From contig CAYYSY010000331.1 of NCBI GenBank assembly GCA_964474355.1, positions 1-43,261 on the forward strand: a stretch of DNA of 43,261 nucleotides, in the 5' to 3' direction. Under the pieces are notes generated by a model, which searched no databases, was not told the origin of the DNA, and was given only the letters and a program-made list of their open reading frames with translations. Positions 13,095-20,500 of this stretch are shown here, one piece after another; positions within the stretch are counted from its first letter, which is position 1; each line of letters opens with the position of its first letter. Source of the stretch: CAYYSY01 sp964474355 (lineage in GTDB: Bacteria > Myxococcota_A > UBA9160 > UBA4427). The position numbers and the translations under genes are program-made.

Positions 13095-13149
13095 CCACAG
13101 CAACCAGCCCCGCGATGCAGCCAGCCAGTCCCCGGCCCCACGCGAACAG

Positions 13150-13929
13150 CTACTGCGCGAACTCCCGCTTCTTGAGTCGCCTCACGTACTCCGCGAGCTC
13201 CGCATCGGCCGCGACGACCTTCGAGATGCGCTCCTCGAACTCGGCGGCCTCGAGGCGCAGGGCAGCGTCATCGACGTCGAAGTCGAGCAGCTCCGAGAGC
13301 TTGTTCACCAGCGCGAGGGCGCCCCGCGGATTCGGGGAGGCGTCGATGTAATGGGGCAGACCGGCCCAGAGGCTCGTGACCGAGAGGCCTTCGCGGCGAA
13401 GGCGGTCGTCGAGGACGCCGACGATGCCGATCGGGCCCTCGTACCTCGAGCCCGATACGCCGAGAGCGTCGAGATCGGCGGGGTCGGTCGAGAGGCCGGT
13501 CAGCGCGACGGGCTGGCTGTAGACGACGTCGGCGAGATAGCCGCCGGCGAGCGCCACCTGCTGCACGCCCATGTCGAGGGCCAGGTCGACGACGGCGTCG
13601 CAGTAGCGACGCCAGCGGAAATGAGGCTCGACGCCGATGCCGATCACGAGCTCGCGACCGTCGACCATCGTGCCGTAGCGGAACTCGGTGGCGGGCCAGT
13701 CGACCAATCGATCGCCATCGTCGTCGATCGAGATCGAGGGGCGGCGCACCGTGAAGTCGTAGAACTCGTCGGGATCGACGTCGGCCAGCGGCACCGAGCG
13801 CACGGAGTCGGAGATGTAACGGAGCGCCGTCGTGCCGGCTTCACCCGCGTCGTTCCAGCCTTCGAAGGCGAGGAGCATCCACGGGCGATCGAGCTCGGGC
13901 GTCACATGAAAGCGAAGCGGCGATTCCAC
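13150..13929 (-). CDS. PAC2-family protein
   Basis: A 259-residue protein of the PAC2 (proteasome assembly chaperone 2/COG2047-like) family, starting at GTG 13929 with only a weak ribosome site. Family-typical features are MLLAFEGWNDAGEAGTTAL near residue 20, GIGVEPHFRWRRYCDAVVDL near 100, VQQVALAGGYLADVVYSQP, and SLWAGLPHYIDASPNPRGAL near 195. The C-terminus is helical. Such proteins are often mislabelled carboxylate-amine ligases; their bacterial role is unknown, and most known bacterial members come from Actinobacteria. It is followed by the repeat block and preceded by a response regulator gene on the same strand, about 90 bp away. Confidence 0.85.
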   Translation of the reverse strand: MESPLRFHVTPELDRPWMLLAFEGWNDAGEAGTTALRYISDSVRSVPLADVDPDEFYDFTVRRPSISIDDDGDRLVDWPATEFRYGTMVDGRELVIGIGVEPHFRWRRYCDAVVDLALDMGVQQVALAGGYLADVVYSQPVALTGLSTDPADLDALGVSGSRYEGPIGIVGVLDDRLRREGLSVTSLWAGLPHYIDASPNPRGALALVNKLSELLDFDVDDAALRLEAAEFEERISKVVAADAELAEYVRRLKKREFAQ

Positions 13930-14022
13930 GCAGGAAAGAGTGACACGTTCGTGGTCGCCGCGACAAGACCCGATGTGCGAACCTTGCGTGAAGCGCGAGG
14001 TGCAGACCGCATCATCGTGCTG

Positions 14023-14784
14023 CTAACGCTGAAACCGGTAGCCGTGGCCGCGCACGGAAACGATGTGGCGCGGGCGCGCCGGATCGGTCTCGATGTATCG
14101 TCGCAGCCGGACGATGAAGCTGTCGATGACGCGCGTGCGCGTATCGGGGCGAAGTCCCCAGACCTCCTCGAGCAGCTCGCCCCTCGTGACGACCTCGCCC
14201 TCGCGCTCGATCAGTGCGCGCAGGAGGCCCATCTCGCGCGCAGTGAGGCGGATCGTCTCGCGCGGGTTCGTCAGCTCGAAGCGGTCGAGGTGCAGACGGT
14301 TGTCGCCGAACTCGACGACACGCGGCTTGTCGGGGGCCTCGTCCACGCCGTCCCACCTGCGACGCCGCAGCAGCCCCCGCACCCGCGCCAGCAGCTCGTC
14401 GAGGTGAAAAGGCTTCGTGAGGTAGTCGTCGGCGCCCTCTTCGAGCCCGCGCACGACGTCGCCTGCGTCGTCCAGGGCGGTCAGCATCAGGATCGAAGCG
14501 TAGTTGCCCGCCGCTCGCATGCGTCGCGCCACCTCGAAGCCGTTCATCTCCGGGAGCATCAGGTCGAGGATCACCAGGTCGACCTCGCTGTCGTCGCGCG
14601 CCAGGCGCTCGGTGGCGGATCGGCCGTCGCCGACGACGTCCACTGCGTAGCCCTCGGCCTCGAGATTGAAGCGCAGCCCCTCGGCGATGTGGGCCTCGTC
14701 CTCGACGATCAGGATATGCGACCCGTTCGAGCTCCTTCGCGCCGACCGCTTCTGCACTGCCTCGAGCCCCGCGTCAGCCGGCAT
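14023..14784 (-). CDS. OmpR/PhoB-type response regulator
   Basis: A 253-residue response regulator. I choose ATG 14784, which overlaps the kinase stop by 11 nt; the longer frame upstream is a shadow of the kinase gene. The receiver domain has the acidic pocket VEDE near residue 28, phosphoacceptor Asp74 in VILDLMLPEMNGFEV, a conserved Thr in MLTALDD and Lys in YLTKPFHLDELLARV. The C-terminal winged helix is complete (TAREMGLLRALIEREGEVV, then ELLEEVWGL and VIDSFIVRLRRYIE, ending GHGYRFQR). It probably binds DNA as a dimer after phosphorylation by the adjacent kinase. Divergence from the DUF1329 gene makes that gene a candidate target. Confidence 0.92.
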   Translation of the reverse strand: MPADAGLEAVQKRSARRSSNGSHILIVEDEAHIAEGLRFNLEAEGYAVDVVGDGRSATERLARDDSEVDLVILDLMLPEMNGFEVARRMRAAGNYASILMLTALDDAGDVVRGLEEGADDYLTKPFHLDELLARVRGLLRRRRWDGVDEAPDKPRVVEFGDNRLHLDRFELTNPRETIRLTAREMGLLRALIEREGEVVTRGELLEEVWGLRPDTRTRVIDSFIVRLRRYIETDPARPRHIVSVRGHGYRFQR

Positions 14785-15745
14785 CGGCGGCCGTCCACAT
14801 GGGTGAAGCGCTGCGCTCGCTTCTGCCCTCGGTGCGCAGCGTGACGACGAAACGGCTGCCCTTGCCCGCCCCCTCGCTCTCGGCGACCACGCGCCCCCCC
14901 TGCTTGCGGACCATGGCGCGCACCACGAAGAGACCGAGACCGAGCCCGGCCACCTGGCGCTGCACGTCGCGGCCGGCCCGGTAGAAGCGGTTGAAGACCT
15001 TCCGGAGGTCGCGTCGGGGGATGCCGATGCCCTCGTCACCGATGGCCACGGAGATCCGCCCCTCGCTCGGCTGTTGCACACTCACGTGGATCGACGGCTC
15101 GCCCTTCGAGTATTTGAACGCGTTCTCGAGCAGGTTGCGGAAGACGAGCGAGAGCTCGCTGCGGTCCGCCAGCACCCGGACCGGCGACATGGGGTCGACG
15201 GTGACGGCCTCCTCGGCGAGGCCGTGCCGCTCGACGAGCTCTCGCACCGAGTCCTCGATGACGTCCGCCAGCTCGACCGCGGGCTTGCGGCGCCACTCGC
15301 CACGGCCGCGCTCCTCGGCCCGCGCGGCGGCGAGCACGAGTGCGATCGTCTCGTCGAGGCGGTCGAGGTCCTCGCCCATACTCCGCAGGAACTCGCGGCG
15401 GCGCGCATCGTCGAGCTGATGGCGGCCCATGGTCTCGAGGCCGAGCCGCACCGAGGCCAGGGGTGTCTTCATCTCGTGCGTCACCGCGTCGAGGAACGCG
15501 CGCTGGCGCTGGTTCAGGCGAACCTCGGCGACCAGCCAGGTGCAGAGCCAGACGAGCCCGATCATCACCACCGCGAAGAAGATCGTACCGAGCACGAGCC
15601 ACAGCCAGTCGAGGCCGGGCAGCTCGGCCGGGTCGGGACCGAAATCGCTCCAGACGAGCACCTGCCAGCCCACCGCGAGGGCGAGCACGAGGACGATGAG
15701 CACGATGCCGACGGTGACGGGGACACCGATCGATCTTCTGGCCAT
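14774..15745 (-). CDS. Sensor histidine kinase with minimal extracytoplasmic loop
   Basis: A 323-residue kinase starting at ATG 15745 with GGAG upstream. Two transmembrane helices (about residues 8-31 and 48-72) are separated by only some 16 residues, so there is no room for a periplasmic sensor domain. The HisKA H-box AVTHEMKTPLAS places the phosphorylated His at residue 90. The ATPase domain has the N box NLLENAFKYSKG, G1 GDEGIGIP, F box VFNRFYRAG and G2 GLGLGLFVV. This layout matches intramembrane-sensing kinases, which detect membrane or envelope stress or a partner membrane protein. No HAMP domain is evident. It is cotranscribed with the response regulator. Confidence 0.92.
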   Translation of the reverse strand: MARRSIGVPVTVGIVLIVLVLALAVGWQVLVWSDFGPDPAELPGLDWLWLVLGTIFFAVVMIGLVWLCTWLVAEVRLNQRQRAFLDAVTHEMKTPLASVRLGLETMGRHQLDDARRREFLRSMGEDLDRLDETIALVLAAARAEERGRGEWRRKPAVELADVIEDSVRELVERHGLAEEAVTVDPMSPVRVLADRSELSLVFRNLLENAFKYSKGEPSIHVSVQQPSEGRISVAIGDEGIGIPRRDLRKVFNRFYRAGRDVQRQVAGLGLGLFVVRAMVRKQGGRVVAESEGAGKGSRFVVTLRTEGRSERSASPMWTAADAG

Positions 15746-15897
15746 GGGGGCGGCTCCGTGGGGACCGGTTCACGAGCCAGGGTAGCCCGGCGCGGGCTGC
15801 CCGCCCCGCCCTTGCTCCGGGAGTCGCCGCGCTGCGCCGCGGCTCCACACGCGGACGAGGCCCGTCACAGGTAGACTCGCCTTCCGCCTGCCGCCGA

Positions 15898-17454
15898 GTG
15901 CGGCGGGGCACCGAGCCGGAGGACGCGTTGCGCCCGCGAAGCCAGAACGAAGAGCGAAGCCGACAGCACGAGGCGGGCCAGCGGAGCAGAGGCCGTGACC
16001 CGGCTTCGGTCCGTGCGCCCGCGCTCCTCGCGAGACCGGTCGCTGCCGCGCTGACCGCCGCCGTCCTGCTCGCGCAGGGCGCCCTGGCTGCCCCCGACGA
16101 GGGCGACTGCCCGAGCCTCCAGGCGACGCACGATGATGGCGCGGTCATCGAAGACGCCGCGCCGATCGTCGTGAAGACCGGCATGGTGGTCGACAAGGAC
16201 TCGCTGCTGGCGCTGCGGTCGTTGCTGCCCCCGGAGCTCTGGAAGCACCGCGAGATCTTCTTCTACGAGGGCATGCAGATGGAGATCGGCCCCTGCCATC
16301 GCCGCTACATCGTGCCCAAGGCGTACCGGGCGGCCACGGAGCGATTCCGTGGCGAGCCGAAGATCGACAAGCACGGCAACCTGAAGGACTACACCGCGGG
16401 CCAGCCCTTTTCGCCCGACGACTTCGACGACGACGATCGCGACGCGGCGCTGCGCTGGGCCTGGAACTTCGAGAAGCGCTACCGGGGGGCCGGCCACCGA
16501 GGCCTCATGCGGATCCGCAGCCACCCCAGCGGCATGGGCCGCACGCAGACCTATCGCGGCGATTTCAGCCTGCTCAAGACGCGTGAGCGGGCCGACCTCT
16601 GGGAGCAGGACTATCAGGTGCCCGACGCCAAGGACCGGGTCTGGGTGGGCGGCGGCGCGTTCACGCATCCCTTCGCCGCGCGCGGCCTCGCGTGGCGGCA
16701 GTTCCGGGTCGAGAAGAGCACGCGCCGGTGGGAGGAGCCCGACGACGTCTTCGTCTACGTGCCCGAGATGCGGAAGGTGCGACGGTCGGCCACGAACTGG
16801 ATCGACGGGTTCTTCGTGCCCAAGTTCACCTGGGCCGGGCAGACGGGCGGCGGCGGCGTCTCGGTGCAGGGCGGCGGCATCAACCCGAGCGCCGGCATCA
16901 ACATCGGCACCAGCGAGGACGCGCGGATCGGCTTCACCGGGCTCACGATCCGGCCGAACGCCTATGGTTGGCGGATGCGCGGCCGCACGGTCGTGATCGC
17001 GCCGCTCAACGGCACGGCCACCGGCTACCCGCTCAACGAGGAGCGCAACTTCGGCTACTCGGGCCTCTCGCTGGCCGACGATCGCTGGGACGTACGCGCC
17101 GCCGTCGTCATCGAGGGCGCCCTCAAACGCAAGGACGAGACGATCCGCACGGTCACGATCTATCTCGACGAGATGACCCTGCAGCCTCTCTACTGGATCA
17201 GTCGCACCGACCGACGCCGCGTCGTCGAGATCGGCGTGCTCGCGCACCGCTACACCGCGGACGTGCAGGGCTACCCGGAGTGGCCCGGCGGCTCACAGGC
17301 ACACGTATTCGAGCCGGTGGCCGCGGCGTTCTTCAACGCGCTCGCGGGTCGCGGCGGCTGGATTCGCGAGTCGTTCGACCTGAACAGCCTGCCCTTCTCC
17401 GACGACGAGCGGCGCGAGATGATGACCGCCGACACCTTGCTGCGCGGGCACTGA
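15898..17454 (+). CDS. DUF1329 family outer-membrane-associated protein
   Basis: A 518-residue frame from GTG 15898. TTG 15928 has a better ribosome site (GGAGG, 5 nt away) and would give 508 aa. Either start leaves a long basic N-region before the hydrophobic signal segment RPVAAALTAAVLLAQGALAA. The body matches DUF1329, a LolA/LolB-like fold of envelope proteins: GQPFSPDDFDDDDRDAALRW, YRGDFSLLKTRERADLW, VYVPEMRKVRRSATNWIDG and MTLQPLYWISRTDRRRVVE. DUF1329 proteins are commonly encoded beside DUF1302 proteins and RND-type exporters and are thought to move lipids or hydrophobic compounds across the envelope. Here the DUF1302 gene converges on it with 78 bp between stops, and a two-component system is divergent 152 bp upstream. 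Confidence 0.88.
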   Translation: MRRGTEPEDALRPRSQNEERSRQHEAGQRSRGRDPASVRAPALLARPVAAALTAAVLLAQGALAAPDEGDCPSLQATHDDGAVIEDAAPIVVKTGMVVDKDSLLALRSLLPPELWKHREIFFYEGMQMEIGPCHRRYIVPKAYRAATERFRGEPKIDKHGNLKDYTAGQPFSPDDFDDDDRDAALRWAWNFEKRYRGAGHRGLMRIRSHPSGMGRTQTYRGDFSLLKTRERADLWEQDYQVPDAKDRVWVGGGAFTHPFAARGLAWRQFRVEKSTRRWEEPDDVFVYVPEMRKVRRSATNWIDGFFVPKFTWAGQTGGGGVSVQGGGINPSAGINIGTSEDARIGFTGLTIRPNAYGWRMRGRTVVIAPLNGTATGYPLNEERNFGYSGLSLADDRWDVRAAVVIEGALKRKDETIRTVTIYLDEMTLQPLYWISRTDRRRVVEIGVLAHRYTADVQGYPEWPGGSQAHVFEPVAAAFFNALAGRGGWIRESFDLNSLPFSDDERREMMTADTLLRGH

Positions 17455-17532
17455 TCGGGCGGAGCGGGAGCGCGTGACAGCCCAGGGGAGAGCCCTGAGA
17501 CCGAGCCAGGCCCTGCGGCCCGGCGAGCGGGC

Positions 17533-20500
17533 TCAGAACGTGTACCGCAAGGTCATGTAGACCTCGTCGCGATCCCTGATGAGCGACAGCCCCCCGAACG
17601 TTCCGTCCTGGTAGGGGTTGGGCCCGCCCCGCTCGCCTGCCGGCGCGATGCTGTTCACGGACATCGGCTGCAGCTGTTGGCGACCGAAGAAGAGCGACGC
17701 ACCCACGGTGATCGAGAAGGCCTCGCTGAAGCGGTAGTTGACCGACGGCAGCGCGGCGCCCGAGCGCGAGCGGAAGTCGTACACGCCGACGAGGCTCGGG
17801 TTCAGGCGGTCCTGGAAGTACCCCGTGAACACCGCCAGCGTCGCGAGCACGTTCACCGGGCCGTTGGGGCCCATGCCATCGTTGTAGTTCTGCCGGTACT
17901 GGAAGAACCACTGAGAGTTGATGAAGAGCGTGCGGTTGGGGTTCAGGAAGTTGACGAACGTGGGCCGGTCGACGGACACGGTGAGGTTGTAGGTGTTGGT
18001 CCGTGACGTCAGCTCGTACGAGTTCGCGTCGGTGGTCGGCAGGCCGTTGATGTACGTGAACTCGGTCGACCAGTTCGATTTCGTGAAGTCTTCGGCGAAG
18101 TCCATCGAGAATCCGAGCACGTTGCGCTTCTCGTAGCTCAAGTAGACCTCGCCGCCCGACTGCCACTGCATCGTGCGGCGGCCGAAGGTGCCGTTGCCGC
18201 CTGCGCGCATGATGTTGCGCTTCTGACCAGCGACGCTGTACAGCGCCTGCACGAGCGAACAGTGCTGGGGCGTCACGAAGGTGCAGCGCTCGTAGCCGAG
18301 CGTCTCGCCCTCGCTGCCCTCGCGGCAGTTGATGCGGGCCGGGTTCGTGTACTCGAGCACGCCGTTGATGATCCGCTCCTGCGTGGCGCGCTCGTCGACG
18401 CACTTGGGGATCATCGCCATCAGGTGGTTCTCGCTGCCCGTGTAGGCGTAGTCCCAGAGCATGGTGCGGATCAGGCCGCGCCAGACGTGATTCGAGCCGT
18501 TCGGGCCCTGGCTGAAGATCTTGCCCGAGTTCCCCCGCGCGATCTCGGGGTTGGCCGTACCCGAGGCCGGGTTCGCGAGGCGAGGGCGCCGAGCCGCATT
18601 CGGCCGAGCCTGTCCCCACGGCGACTGCTCCTCGTAGAAGCGCAGGTCGGGGAACACGTCGAGGACGTCATAGAGGTTGGCGTTGTTCGGGTCGCGCTGG
18701 AGGCGGTCGCAGTCCGTCTCGAGCTCGGGGCAGGGAAGGAGCTCGTCGTCGATGCGCGTCCGGCCGAAGTTCGCATCGCCCGGCCCGATCGGCTGATCGG
18801 AGTAGAGCTTGGCGTTGTAGATCTCGGGGTTGACGAAGCCGCGGACGCTCGCGATGCCGTCGGTGAACTCCTCCGAGAAGGCGACGAGCAGCATCATGAA
18901 GTTGAACGAGAGGCCGGAAACCTCGCTCGAGAAGCTCTCCCCAGTGAAGGGATGCCCCGCGCCCAGGTCGAAATCCACATCTGCGCACTCGGCGTGGTTC
19001 ATGTAGCCACCGCCGAACTGGTCATCGACGCGCTGCATCCAGATCCAGGCCTGCATCTCGGTGCAGCCCGAGGGCCTGCTGTCGGGACCCAGGCGGTTGG
19101 CGAGATAGTCGCGCTGAATGATCGTGCCGTAGCCGCCGGTGTCGAGCACGTCGTTGCCGAACTGCAGGCCACTGGTGGCGTTGTATTCGGTCGGCAGGTC
19201 GATGTTGAAGCCGCCGACGTAAATGCCGAGCTTGTCGGGGTCGCCGTCGACGTCCTGGACCCAGCCGCCGAGGTAGCACTCCGGTCGGTTCTGGTCGTTG
19301 GCGCCGCAGCCGGTGATCTGGTCGGGCGAGAACACGCCCCAGTTGAGGCCCGAAGCATCGGGGTTGTTCGGGTCGGGGGCGGTCACGACGCAGTCCGCGG
19401 GGTCGACGAGCGGGCTCAGCGTGCCCGTCTGGCACCACGTGAAGCCCTCGGCAGCCAGATCGAGCTGCCTGTAGTCGGTGCGCTGGCCGGTCGGGTCGCC
19501 GACGTCGCCCAGATAGTTGTTGCCGATGTAGCCCGCGGCCGGGTTGTTCGGGTGCAGGTTCCCGACGCCCGGGTTCGAGTAGCGGATCGTCGCCCACTTG
19601 TTGCGGCAGCCGGGGAGCTGGCCTGCCTGGCCCTCGGGACCTCCGATGTCTGCCGTGGTGCACTTCGGACCGCCGAGCCCCTGGATCTCGAACGCCGCGG
19701 TGCCGGGCTGGATGCCCTTCACGACGAAGTACTCGCGGAAGTCCCAGCAGCGCGAGTTCCAGCGGTTCTCACCCGCGCTTCGCAAGCGCGCGTTCATCTC
19801 GGGCTCTTCGCCCGGGTCGACCACTCCGTTGCCATTCGCGTCGTCGAAGAGCGGCTGATTGGTGTAGTTGCACGGGTTCCCGTCGTAACCGAGCGACCCG
19901 GGATCGAGCAGACCCGTGGCCGAGCCCACCGCCGAACCGAGCTCGGGCTCGCACGGAGTGACGCCCGCCTTGCAGCGAATCAGCTGGCCGTCGGAACCGA
20001 TCACGCGGCTGTCGAGGCGGTACTCGACGGGGACGCTGAGATTGTCCATCAGGTGCGTGCCGTACTCGGCCGGCACGAGATCGGCGATACCGAGGGTCTC
20101 GAACGAGATGCCGATCGAGTCGTTGCCGACCGACGACTGCAGCAGCGCACTGCCCTCGGCCCAGAGCAGGTCGGCGCCGTTCGAGTCGCACTCCGTTTGG
20201 AAGAAGGGACCGCAGCCGAGCAGCGCCTCCTGCTCGGGGCTGAAGGCCGCCGCGAAGTACGTGATGACGTTGGCACGCCGCTGTTCGGTGGGGTTCGCCG
20301 GAGTCGGCTGTTGGCCGAACCACGCGAAGCCACCGCAGGTGATCAGGTGATCGTTGTTGCCGGTGAAGAAGCCGCGCGAGAGACAGTTGTAGCTCTCGGC
20401 CTCGCGCGAATCGATGCGCATCCGCTCGAGATCCGCCGCGGAGCCAGTCGACACACCCGTCTCGACGGCCCAGAAGGCGCGGCGATCATAGGTGTTGAGC

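Noticed and set aside
12549..13141. Small open frames in the repeat block giving similar peptides (VRTTPRNPD)
   Set aside because: The similarity comes from the duplicated DNA element itself; the frames read across terminal inverted repeats and lack ribosome sites.
12916..14844. 642-codon frame spanning the repeat element, PAC2 and response regulator genes
   Set aside because: It runs antisense to two recognised genes and through a non-coding repeat; not a real protein.
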